Shown one piece after another: positions 16,083 through 24,390 of a DNA stretch of 64,000 nt. Under the pieces are notes generated by a model. The model was given only the letters and a program-made list of their open reading frames with translations. It ran no database searches and was not told where the DNA came from. The translations under genes were made by a program, and so were the position numbers. The first letter of the stretch is position 1. Every line of letters begins with the position of its first letter. This DNA comes from Solobacterium sp. (GTDB lineage: Bacteria > Bacillota_I > Bacilli_A > Erysipelotrichales > Erysipelotrichaceae). The stretch is from assembly GCA_024693325.1 (NCBI GenBank), contig JAILLA010000002.1, forward strand, positions 62,001-126,000. Reading direction: 5' to 3'.

Positions 16083-17399
16083 ATGAAAAGAATATATGCC
16101 TCATTACTGCTGGCAGTTATGGTACTGACTTGTTCCGGCTGTAATACAAAGGAATCTGACAGTCCGGATGACTCAGCTAAGCATACAGCAGATCAAGTTA
16201 CTGACGATCTCTCAGACGAAGGAGAAACGGAAATGCATACAGAAGAACATTCCTACCGCACAGAAGAGATTCTGTGCAGAAATGGTAACAATCAGATATA
16301 CGGTTTCGCATATATCCCGGATGCGGGAAAAGAGAAATATCCTCTGGTGATCTTCTCACATGAGCTTGGCAATGACCATACTTCAGGTGAACGGTATGCC
16401 CAAAGGCTTGCAGAAGCCGGCTATGCCGCATATGTCTTTGATTTCTGCGGAGGTACCGTCGGAGGCAATCAGAGTGACGGACAGAACAATGAAATGTCCG
16501 TACTGACTGAAGCTTCGGACCTTGAAACAGTTCTTGAAACTTCCAAAACATGGGACTTTGTTGATGCAGACGGGATCTTTCTGCTTGGCGGCAGTATGGG
16601 CGGACTTGTAACAACAGTTGTCGGAAGCGGACACCAGGAAGAGATCGCCGGCATGATCCTGATGTATCCGGCTCTCTCCGCAAAAGAAGACAGCGGTATT
16701 GAAAAGTACGCTTCCAAGGATGATGTTCCGGAAGATGTCAGCTTATTCGGCGGATGGATCCATGTAGGAAGGAACTTTGTTCTTGATCTCTGGGACATCG
16801 ATTTTTATAAGATGCTTGCGTCATACAAAGGACATGTCCTGCTGATGCACGGGGATCAGGATGGAACAGTACCTGTTTCATATTCAGAAAAGGCTGCTGA
16901 AGTCATCTCTGACTGCGAGTTCTATGTGATCAGAAACGGGGGACATGAATTCTTCGGACAGCCGTTTGAAGACGCAATGTCACATATACTGCCTTATCTG
17001 GAGAACCGCATGAATGAACTACATACAGAAAATGTTGAGGAGGAAATGAACATGCAGATGAAAATCGAAGAAACTGTTGTTGAAGTAAAATGGGAAGAAA
17101 ACGAATCGGTCGATGCACTCAGGGAAATGGTTAAAGATCATCCGCTGACTGTACAGATGTCCATGTACGGAGGCTTTGAACAGGTCGGCCCGATCGGCGC
17201 AAGTCTTCCGAGAAATGATGTACAGACTGTTACGGAGCCCGGTGATATCGTGCTTTACTCAGGAAATCAGATCGTAGTATTCTACGGTTCCAATTCCTGG
17301 GCATATACAAGACTCGGGAAGATCACTGATAAAACGGATTCTGAAATGAGGGAACTTCTCGGAAACGGAGATGTGACACTGACGTTCTCAATGAACTGA
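16083..17399 (+). CDS. lipoprotein: alpha/beta hydrolase fused to a cyclophilin-like domain
   Basis: 438 residues from the ATG at 16083, with GGAGG 7 bases upstream. Lipobox CSGC near residue 20. After an acidic linker comes an alpha/beta hydrolase of the dienelactone/acyl-esterase type: YPLVIFSHELGNDHT, the nucleophile elbow GGSMGG, LMHGDQDGTVP for the Asp and NGGHEFFG for the His. From about residue 325, after MNMQMKIEETVVEVKWEEN, a cyclophilin-like (CLF, PF18050-type) fold follows with GGFEQVGPIGASLP and PGDIVLYSGNQIVVFYG. Both domains exist separately in many Firmicutes; the single-chain lipoprotein is unusual. It acts outside the membrane and is probably controlled by the divergent LysR. 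Confidence 0.82.
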   Translation: MKRIYASLLLAVMVLTCSGCNTKESDSPDDSAKHTADQVTDDLSDEGETEMHTEEHSYRTEEILCRNGNNQIYGFAYIPDAGKEKYPLVIFSHELGNDHTSGERYAQRLAEAGYAAYVFDFCGGTVGGNQSDGQNNEMSVLTEASDLETVLETSKTWDFVDADGIFLLGGSMGGLVTTVVGSGHQEEIAGMILMYPALSAKEDSGIEKYASKDDVPEDVSLFGGWIHVGRNFVLDLWDIDFYKMLASYKGHVLLMHGDQDGTVPVSYSEKAAEVISDCEFYVIRNGGHEFFGQPFEDAMSHILPYLENRMNELHTENVEEEMNMQMKIEETVVEVKWEENESVDALREMVKDHPLTVQMSMYGGFEQVGPIGASLPRNDVQTVTEPGDIVLYSGNQIVVFYGSNSWAYTRLGKITDKTDSEMRELLGNGDVTLTFSMN

Positions 17400-17490
17400 A
17401 CATGCTGTTCCTGTTTCATAAAAGGATCAATATTGCTATTACGGAATACGGCTCATTGTATAATGTGAACATACTGAACGATATAAAAAA

Positions 17491-17524
17491 GGGAGAACCT
17501 GTGAATGGTACAAACAGGTCTCCC
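17491..17524 (-). terminator. hairpin with T-run on the minus strand
   Basis: GGGAGAACCTGT (17491-17502) pairs with ACAGGTCTCCC (17514-17524). On the minus strand it is followed by TTTTTT; on the plus strand only by TTGT. No minus-strand gene ends here, so it may mainly act as a weak plus-strand terminator of the lipoprotein gene. Confidence 0.5.
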
Positions 17525-17600
17525 TTGTAAATCGAATGAGTGCAGGAATGCCGGATGAAGTTCTCATGACAGGCATATCCTGCTGAATTAGGTAACGCAC

Positions 17601-18656
17601 ATGATGGAAGATAAAATTTTAAAACTGAAACGGATGTTTCCAATCATACTTCTGGGCTCCGTACTTTTGTCCGGATGCGGAAGTACTGCTGCTCCGTCCG
17701 GAACAGAACCAAAGAAAACTGAAGATACCGCCGCTCAGACAGCACCGGCACCTGAAAGCACGCTAACTCCGGATACAGCGGACCAGAACAGTCCAGCTGT
17801 GTATTTTACTTCAGATATCTCTGCTGAAGGACTGGTGAAGCTTTATGAAACGTTAAACTGGACACCGACAGGAAACACAGCGGTCAAGATCTCTACCGGT
17901 GAACCTCCCGCCAGCAATTATCTGCGGCCGGAGCTGATCGGTGATCTGGTAAAGCAGGTAGACGGTACGATCGTGGAATGCAACACCGCTTATGGCGGAT
18001 CACGAGCAAGTTCCGCAATGCATAAACAGGTAGCAGAGGATCATGGATTTACTGTGATCGCTCCGTTTGACCTGATGGATGAAGAGGGCGAAGCTGAATG
18101 GCCTGTGACAGGCGGAAAACGCCTGAACAATATCATCGTCGGAAGCCATGCTGAAAACTATCAGGACTGGGTGATCCTGTCCCATTATAAAGGTCATCAG
18201 ATGGCCGGATTCGGCGGTGCAATCAAGAACGTCGGTATCGGCGCATCCTCCGCAAGAGGCAAGGTACTTGTACATTCAGCAGGAACAAGAACGTCCGGCA
18301 GTATCATGCACAGCGATCAGGATGCCTGGCTGGAAGCACTGGCTGAAATGGTTGACGGGTTCGTGGATCATGTGGGAACGGACCACATCATTTATATCAA
18401 CGTGATGAACCGTCTGTCCGTAGACTGTGACTGCAACGGTCATCCGGCTGAACCGGATATTCACGATATCGGTATCCTTGCGTCATTCGATCCCGTAGCT
18501 CTGGATCAGGCATGTTATGACCTTGTTTCACAGGCGGAAGGCAATGAAGCACTGATGCGCAGGATCGAACGCCAGCATGGTCTGCATACACTGGAACATG
18601 CAGAAGAGATCGGTCTTGGAAGCAGAACATATAACCTGGTAAACATTGATGAGTGA
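17601..18656 (+). CDS. DUF362-type lipoprotein
   Basis: 351 residues. Signal and lipobox IILLGSVLLSGCGS, then a Pro/Thr/Glu-rich linker of about 40 residues. The mature domain has the DUF362 features VYFTSDISAEGLVKLYE, VAVKISTGEP-like AVKISTGEPPASNYLRP, TIVECNTAYGGSR and FDPVALDQACYD. DUF362 proteins often carry ferredoxin domains, but this one has none. The stop overlaps the start of a permease gene, so the two are translationally coupled. The family's reaction is not established, and I do not propose one. Confidence 0.82.
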   Translation: MMEDKILKLKRMFPIILLGSVLLSGCGSTAAPSGTEPKKTEDTAAQTAPAPESTLTPDTADQNSPAVYFTSDISAEGLVKLYETLNWTPTGNTAVKISTGEPPASNYLRPELIGDLVKQVDGTIVECNTAYGGSRASSAMHKQVAEDHGFTVIAPFDLMDEEGEAEWPVTGGKRLNNIIVGSHAENYQDWVILSHYKGHQMAGFGGAIKNVGIGASSARGKVLVHSAGTRTSGSIMHSDQDAWLEALAEMVDGFVDHVGTDHIIYINVMNRLSVDCDCNGHPAEPDIHDIGILASFDPVALDQACYDLVSQAEGNEALMRRIERQHGLHTLEHAEEIGLGSRTYNLVNIDE

Positions 18657-19560
18657 TATCTTTACGATCCTGCAAAGAGAGTTTGTATACATCTGGTACT
18701 ATTTCGATATTCAGTTCCGGCAGATCTTCCGGTACTGGGTCATCGGCATGTCGATCGGTTCCCTGATCTCCGTGTTCGCAAAGGACCGGATCCATGGACT
18801 GTTTGCCGGAATACAGAAGAAAAAGTGGGGCGTGCTTGGTATTGTGCCGGCATGTCTTCTCGGCATTGCTTCACCGCTCTGTATGTACGGGACGATACCC
18901 ATTGCGGCATCTTTCCGCAGGCAGGGAATGCGTGAAGACTGGCTTGCTGCATTCATGATGGCTTCGATCCTGCTGAATCCCCAGCTGATCATATACAGCG
19001 CAGCATTGGGAACTAAAGTCCTGGCTGTACGCATCATCACTTGTTTTCTATGCGGAATATGTGCCGGACTGCTGATCCATTACTGTTACAGAGACAGAGA
19101 TTTCTTTGACTTTACAGGATTCTCGGAGCGGGCCAGTCATGATACGCACCCGGACCTGCTTGTCCGATATCTGCTGAACCTGTGGCGGAACGCAAAGACT
19201 ACCGGTCCGTATTTCCTGCTTGGTATCCTGCTGTCAGCTCTGTTCCAGAGATATGTGCCGCAGGATCTTATGGTAAATGTATTCGGCGGAAATGAAGCAT
19301 GGGGCGTATTGATGGCAGCGACGATCGGTGTGCCGCTGTATGCCTGCGGCGGAGGAACCATCCCGCTTCTGCAAAGCTGGCTGGCAGAGGGCATGAGCAT
19401 CGGAAGCGCTGCTGCGTTTATGATCACCGGTCCTGCAACAAAGATCACCAATCTGGGTGCCCTGAAGATCATCATGGGAATAAAGAGATTCGTACTCTAT
19501 CTGCTCTTTGTAATCATCTATGCGTTCCTCAGCGGGATCCTGATCAACATCATTCTCTGA
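18649..19560 (+). CDS. permease of the ArsP_1/DUF318-like family
   Basis: 303 residues from the ATG at 18649, which lies inside the last codons of the DUF362 gene. It has about eight membrane helices and two matching signature loops, ASPLCMYGTIPIAASF and LYACGGGTIPLLQSWL, followed by FMITGPATKITNLGALK. These are typical of the permease family that includes ArsP organoarsenical exporters. Here no arsenic genes are seen. Coupling to an extracytoplasmic DUF362 lipoprotein suggests that the two handle one compound. Confidence 0.82.
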   Translation: MSDIFTILQREFVYIWYYFDIQFRQIFRYWVIGMSIGSLISVFAKDRIHGLFAGIQKKKWGVLGIVPACLLGIASPLCMYGTIPIAASFRRQGMREDWLAAFMMASILLNPQLIIYSAALGTKVLAVRIITCFLCGICAGLLIHYCYRDRDFFDFTGFSERASHDTHPDLLVRYLLNLWRNAKTTGPYFLLGILLSALFQRYVPQDLMVNVFGGNEAWGVLMAATIGVPLYACGGGTIPLLQSWLAEGMSIGSAAAFMITGPATKITNLGALKIIMGIKRFVLYLLFVIIYAFLSGILINIIL

Positions 19561-19594
19561 ATGTTAAACACGATTACGATCCATAAAAACATGA

Positions 19595-19625
19595 AACAGC
19601 ATGACCCCCGTGATCATGCTGTTTT
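19595..19625 (+). terminator. terminator of the DUF362-permease unit
   Basis: AACAGCATGA and TCATGCTGTT with a 9-base loop, followed by TTATAAAT. Confidence 0.7.
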
Positions 19626-19690
19626 ATAAATATCGGTTGATTTTCAGTAAATACCTTCGTTAATGTTATAGAAGGTTATGGAATGCAGAC

Positions 19691-20533
19691 TTATCTGCTT
19701 TCGTATTTCGGCTGCCATCCGGCAAAATGCTGCAGCTGTTCTTCAGTGCGGTGATAATACCTTTTATCCTGATCAAGTTTGGCGATCTCTGCCATTTCTT
19801 CATCGGTCAGGGTGAAGTCCAGGATATCGAGATTGTCACGGATGTGATCGACGTTCTTACTGCCGGGTATTACGACAAATCCCATCTGTGTGTGCCAGCG
19901 GAGAATGACCTGGGCATTCGTTTTGCCGTATTTTTTTCCCAGTTCAGCAAAGACCGGTTCATTGATCAGCGACTTGTCCCCGTGTCCAAGTGGATACCAT
20001 GACATCAGCCTGATGCCGTACTTATCGAGCGTTCTGCGCAGTTCTTTCTGAGTGAAGTACGGATGTGCTTCGACCTGGATGAACTGGGGAACGATCTCCC
20101 ATTTTGTCTGAAGTTCTTCGATATATTTTCCTTCAAAATTGGAGATACCGATCGACTTTGCTTTGCCTTCTTTATATGCTTTTTCAAGCTGTCTGTATCC
20201 CGCAAGCCAGTTTCCTGCAGGCTGGTGGATATAGAGCAGGTCGACATAGTCAACGCCGAGACGTGCCAGTGTTTCATCGACTGCATTCTCATTTTCATAT
20301 TCACTCGGCCAGAGCTTTGTGGAAAGGAATACTTTGCTGCGGTCGAGTCCGCTTTCTTTGATACCGCGTCCTACAGCGCGTTCATTCACATATGCGTTAG
20401 CTGTATCGACCAGGGAGTATCCCATTTTCAATGCTTCCCTGACGCTGTTTTCCGCTTCTTCCGATGACAGCATGAATGTTCCGATGCCGATGACGGGGCA
20501 TGTGAGCCCATTGTTCAGTAATGCAGTTTCCAT
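19691..20533 (-). CDS. aldo/keto reductase
   Basis: 280 residues. Characteristic motifs: NGLTCPVIGIGTF, Asp and Tyr of the tetrad in LVDTANAYVNERAVGRGI, Lys in FLSTKLWP, His in LLYIHQPAGN, and the NADPH-binding end VVIPGSKNVDHIRDNLDI. It reduces an aldehyde or ketone with NADPH in the cytoplasm. It follows the flavodoxin-like gene on the same strand with a 45-base gap and its own GGAGG-type site, so the two form an operon divergent from a LysR gene. Confidence 0.92.
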   Translation of the reverse strand: METALLNNGLTCPVIGIGTFMLSSEEAENSVREALKMGYSLVDTANAYVNERAVGRGIKESGLDRSKVFLSTKLWPSEYENENAVDETLARLGVDYVDLLYIHQPAGNWLAGYRQLEKAYKEGKAKSIGISNFEGKYIEELQTKWEIVPQFIQVEAHPYFTQKELRRTLDKYGIRLMSWYPLGHGDKSLINEPVFAELGKKYGKTNAQVILRWHTQMGFVVIPGSKNVDHIRDNLDILDFTLTDEEMAEIAKLDQDKRYYHRTEEQLQHFAGWQPKYESR

Positions 20534-20578
20534 CTGTTGTTTTCCTCCTGTATTGGTGTTCTGTTATGGATGTCCTGA

Positions 20579-21100
20579 TCAGACCAGGCTGTTTTCAGTG
20601 AGCCATCTGCGGACTTTGCCGGATGCACTGGCGGCAGCACTGCCGGTAATGGAAAGACCGCTTTTGACGATAGCACCGGGAACTGTTTTTTTAATGTCCT
20701 GTTCGCTGGATCCCATACCGCTGCCTTCGTTGGTGCAGAGGGGAAGGATCGTCTTTCCGCTGAAGTCATAGCGTTCCAGGAATGTGAATACTGCCATCGG
20801 CATCGTTCCCCAGTAATTGGGATAAGCAAGGATCACGGTGTCATATGCGTCGATGCTGTCAAGGTATTCCTTCAGTTCCGGTCTTGCATTGCTCTGATAG
20901 TCTTTCTTTGCTTCATTGATGCAGGTCATATAGACCGGTGAGTAGGGTTCTTTCATGTCGATCTTGAATGTGTCTGCTTCGATCATGTCTTTCATACCGT
21001 TGACAACGATCTCTGTGTTGCCTGTTTTTACATATCTCATTGCACCGCCGAAGTAGTTTTCATCAGCTCTGGAAAAGAATGCGATCAGTGTTTTTGTCAT
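20579..21100 (-). CDS. flavodoxin-like protein
   Basis: 173 residues. The FMN loop is IAFFSRADENYFGGAMRYVKTGNTE, longer than in classical flavodoxin and typical of Flavodoxin_4. DTVILAYPNYWGTMPMAVFTFLERYDFSGKTILPLCTNEGSGMG is the second part of the FMN site. It is the first gene of a unit with the aldo/keto reductase, so it may act in the same reductive detoxification. A divergent LysR gene starts 125 bases away. Confidence 0.88.
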   Translation of the reverse strand: MTKTLIAFFSRADENYFGGAMRYVKTGNTEIVVNGMKDMIEADTFKIDMKEPYSPVYMTCINEAKKDYQSNARPELKEYLDSIDAYDTVILAYPNYWGTMPMAVFTFLERYDFSGKTILPLCTNEGSGMGSSEQDIKKTVPGAIVKSGLSITGSAAASASGKVRRWLTENSLV

Positions 21101-21224
21101 CTGTTTTCTCCTTTATCACGTCATGTAATCTGTTTACGATCTGATTTTGACATGAGGTAATTGTAAAATCCAATTGAAAGACTATATACTTGATTTAAAT
21201 ATTAAATAATAGATGAGGCACGAT

Positions 21225-22112
21225 ATGAATACAAAACAGATCGATTATTGCATAGAGCTTGCACGTACGCAGAATTTCAGCAAGGCAGCTGAAAACATGT
21301 TCGTCAGCCAGCCGACGCTTTCCTATCAGATCAGACTTCTGGAGGAAGAGATCGGATTTGCTGTATTTGAACGCAGCGGAAAAGGCGCTGTTCTGACTCC
21401 GGCAGGCGCGCAGTTCGTAAGCTTCCTGACGAATATGCGGGAGGAGCTGAAACGGGCGGTCGAACAGGGGCAGAATTTCAGCGCGCAGTATAAAGACAGC
21501 ATTACCATCAGTATGATGGTCAGACAGGCTTTATATTTTCTGCCGGAAGCGATCATAACGTTTGCCAAAAAATACCCGCATACCCAGATCGTTCCGGTAT
21601 TTCGGTATGAAAACGGCATAGAGCACTTTCTGAACAACAAGACAGATATCCTGTTCTGCCTGAAGGAACAGACAAGGCAGATCCCGGGGATCGATGTGCA
21701 TGATCTTTTTGAAAGCCATATCTATCTGATCTCCAAAAGAGACGATGTGCTGGCATCCGGAAACATCGTCAGAGAAGAAGACCTTTATGGCAGAACATTG
21801 ATGGTAGGCGGAGGATCTCCGCCTGCACTCAAAGCAGTCCAGCACAGGCTGATCTCTTCCGGCAGGATCGATTATTTCAACAGCGCCGATCATGACACGA
21901 CACTCGTGAATATTGCCTCAGACAGAGGGGTATGTCTGGCTCCGGGCTTCCTGAACGATCACAGCGGGCTGATAGCATGGACTCCGTTTGACTGTCCGGA
22001 AAGCTTTTCCTGTGTGCTCTGCACACATAAAAACGACAACCGGGAAGAACTGAAAGCATTTGTTTCGATCCTGCAGGACCTGTACAGGGAAGCAGTGGCG
22101 TTCCCGATGTAA
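21225..22112 (+). CDS. LysR family transcriptional regulator
   Basis: 295 residues from the ATG at 21225 (GAGG 6 bases upstream). HTH: IDYCIELARTQNFSKAAENMFVSQPTLSYQIRLLEEEIGFAVFER. The effector domain has SITISMMVRQALYFLPEAI and VCLAPGFLNDHSG. Its divergent position next to the flavodoxin/aldo-keto reductase operon marks those genes as the probable targets. The gap has AT-rich TTAAATATTAAATAAT close to the start codon. Confidence 0.9.
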   Translation: MNTKQIDYCIELARTQNFSKAAENMFVSQPTLSYQIRLLEEEIGFAVFERSGKGAVLTPAGAQFVSFLTNMREELKRAVEQGQNFSAQYKDSITISMMVRQALYFLPEAIITFAKKYPHTQIVPVFRYENGIEHFLNNKTDILFCLKEQTRQIPGIDVHDLFESHIYLISKRDDVLASGNIVREEDLYGRTLMVGGGSPPALKAVQHRLISSGRIDYFNSADHDTTLVNIASDRGVCLAPGFLNDHSGLIAWTPFDCPESFSCVLCTHKNDNREELKAFVSILQDLYREAVAFPM

Positions 22113-22167
22113 GGAACGTCAAATATGCTTTATCTTCATCATGCTCAGATAGTATAATGCTCGTAAT

Positions 22168-23529
22168 ATGGAACTCAGAAAATATATCGGTACAAGTGAT
22201 TTCTACCGCAGTACAGCAAGGATCGCCATCCCGCTTGCCCTGCAGAGCGCATTGATGAGCTGTCAGTCCATGATCGATACCCTGATGGTATCCTGGATCG
22301 GCAAGGTCTCAGCAGTCGGAACGGCTGCCCAGGTGGATACGCTGGCCAGCATGATCGCATATGGATGTATCGGAGGCATCTCGATCTTTGCCTCCCAGTT
22401 TCATGGCGCGGGAGATGATAAAAATCTGAAAAAATGCACAGGACTGGGTCTCTGTCTTGTCATGACAAACGCACTGCTCTGGTTTACGGCAGCGACGTTC
22501 TTCGGAAGACAGATCCTTTCCTTTTATATGAAAGATCCGGCTGTTGTTGCGGACGGACTGATGTATCTGAATATCTCCCGTTTTACGCTGATCCTGTCAG
22601 GATGTTCCTTCATCATTTCCAATATGTTCCGCTCTACCGGACAGCCGCGTGTCGCGCTGCGCATATCCATCCTGACGACGATATGCAATATCACACTAAA
22701 CTATCTGCTGATCTTCGGGATCGGACCGTTCCCGGAACTGGGTATTCGGGGAGCTGCTCTTGCGACGATGCTGGCGCAGCTGACAGCCTGCATCATCCTG
22801 ATCAGCTATGCAAAGATATCAAGGCAGAAGTTCATCGGAACATTCTCTGAAATGTTCGGACTCTCACTCAGCTTTGTACGTCCTGTGCTGGAAAGGATCT
22901 TTCCTCTGATCATGAATGAAACAGCGTTCGGGTTCGGCCAGACACTGTTCATCAAGGCATTCGGTTACCTCGGCAAGGAACAGATGGATGCCTATTATGT
23001 CGGAAACCAGATCTTCAATCTGATGACATTCATCATTTACGGCTATGGCAACTCAGTCCAGATCCTGCTCGGACAGAAGCTCGGAAGGGGCATGATCAAA
23101 GAAGCCAGGGAAGAATGCGACAACCATATCGGACTTGCCTTTGTATTATCCTGTATCCTCGTTTCATTCCTGATCATCTTTGCCCATCCGATGGTCCGTC
23201 TGTTTGCGCTGCAGGATCCCTACATTGAGCATCTGGCAGTCCTTATCGTCAGGGTATTCGCTGTAAAAGCATCCATGCGCCTGTACAACTTCATGATCTT
23301 CTGTATCCTGCGTTCCGGCGGTGACGCTAAGGTCATCCAGTTCCTGGATTCAGGCCTGGAATGGCTCGTCGGACTGCCGTGCGCATTCCTGTGCGTAAGA
23401 GTTCTTGGCATGACCAATATCGCGGAAGTGCTGCTGATCACACAGCTTGAACAGCTGGTCCGCCTGATCTTCGGCATGAAACGTGTACGTTCATACAAAT
23501 GGGCAAACGATCTGACGCAGCTTGTCTGA
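22168..23529 (+). CDS. MATE family efflux transporter
   Basis: 453 residues with about 12 membrane helices. Motifs typical of the family: IPLALQSALMSCQSMIDTLMVSWIGKVSAVGTAAQ in the first two helices and FRSTGQPRVAL between helices 4 and 5. It exports drugs or metabolites using a cation gradient. The TATAAT at 22153-22158 is only 9 bases before the ATG, so either the leader is nearly absent or transcription begins further up. The HD-domain gene follows 18 bases later. Confidence 0.9.
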   Translation: MELRKYIGTSDFYRSTARIAIPLALQSALMSCQSMIDTLMVSWIGKVSAVGTAAQVDTLASMIAYGCIGGISIFASQFHGAGDDKNLKKCTGLGLCLVMTNALLWFTAATFFGRQILSFYMKDPAVVADGLMYLNISRFTLILSGCSFIISNMFRSTGQPRVALRISILTTICNITLNYLLIFGIGPFPELGIRGAALATMLAQLTACIILISYAKISRQKFIGTFSEMFGLSLSFVRPVLERIFPLIMNETAFGFGQTLFIKAFGYLGKEQMDAYYVGNQIFNLMTFIIYGYGNSVQILLGQKLGRGMIKEAREECDNHIGLAFVLSCILVSFLIIFAHPMVRLFALQDPYIEHLAVLIVRVFAVKASMRLYNFMIFCILRSGGDAKVIQFLDSGLEWLVGLPCAFLCVRVLGMTNIAEVLLITQLEQLVRLIFGMKRVRSYKWANDLTQLV

Positions 23530-23547
23530 GATCATCAGGAGGAAACC

Positions 23548-24144
23548 ATGGATGATAGAATGAGAAAGCAGCTCGCATTTGCGCTGGAGATCGACAAAGA
23601 AAAGAATATCTTCCGGCAGACACATTTATCCGGTCATGGCCGAAATGAAAATGATGCCGAACATGCCTGGCACATGGCTGTCATGGCATATCTGCTGAGG
23701 GAATATGCCAATGAAGAGATCGACATCGCCAAAGTCATGGTGATGTGCCTGATCCATGATATCGTCGAGATCGATGCAGGTGATACCTACGCTTATGATG
23801 AAGAAGGACTCAAGACACAGAAGGCAAGAGAGGAAGCTGCCAAGGAACGTATCTTTTCATTGCTGCCGGAAGACCAGAAGCAGGAAATGATCTCCCTGTT
23901 CGATGAATTTGAGGCATACAGCAGCCCGGAAGCCAGATTTGCCCATGCACTGGATAACCTGCAGCCTCTGATGCTGAATACCAGCAATGACGGCAGTGAC
24001 TGGAAAGAACACGGCGTGACTGCCGATCATGTATACGGTCGTCAGATCAAAACTAAGCCCGGTTCGGTGAAACTGTTTGAAGTCAGTGATGAACTGATCA
24101 GGGAACAGATCAGAAAAGGGAACCTGCCTGACAGAACAAAATAA
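23548..24144 (+). CDS. HD-domain 5'-nucleotidase-like hydrolase
   Basis: 198 residues; AGGAGG upstream. The HD ligands are His in NENDAEHAWHMAVMAYLL, the pair in CLIHDIVEIDAGDTYAYD and the late Asp in ARFAHALDNLQPLML. This is the HDDC2/YfbR-like group, known to remove phosphate from deoxynucleoside monophosphates. It is probably cytoplasmic housekeeping and is co-transcribed with the MATE gene by position. A terminator follows at 24173. Confidence 0.87.
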   Translation: MDDRMRKQLAFALEIDKEKNIFRQTHLSGHGRNENDAEHAWHMAVMAYLLREYANEEIDIAKVMVMCLIHDIVEIDAGDTYAYDEEGLKTQKAREEAAKERIFSLLPEDQKQEMISLFDEFEAYSSPEARFAHALDNLQPLMLNTSNDGSDWKEHGVTADHVYGRQIKTKPGSVKLFEVSDELIREQIRKGNLPDRTK

Positions 24145-24172
24145 CCATAACAGTGTTATTGACAGAATATAT

Positions 24173-24205
24173 GATGTATCTGCGATGTGGGATACATCTT
24201 TTTCT
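24173..24205 (+). terminator. Rho-independent terminator
   Basis: GATGTATC (24173-24180) and GATACATC (24191-24198), then TTTTTCTTTC. The rest of the gap up to 24390 is AT-rich with no gene seen. Confidence 0.75.
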
Positions 24206-24390
24206 TTCTCTGCAGTGCATATGATCGGGCTATATCTTGTGACGGTAAACAGAACATACTAAAATGTAATCAGAACAACTGATGAGAAAAATCATTTACC
24301 GAAATCAAAACAGGGTCATAAACATATAAATGATCCGTCTTTCTCTGCGTAAGCGTGCTTTTTGATGATAAAAGCAGAAAGGATTGCATC

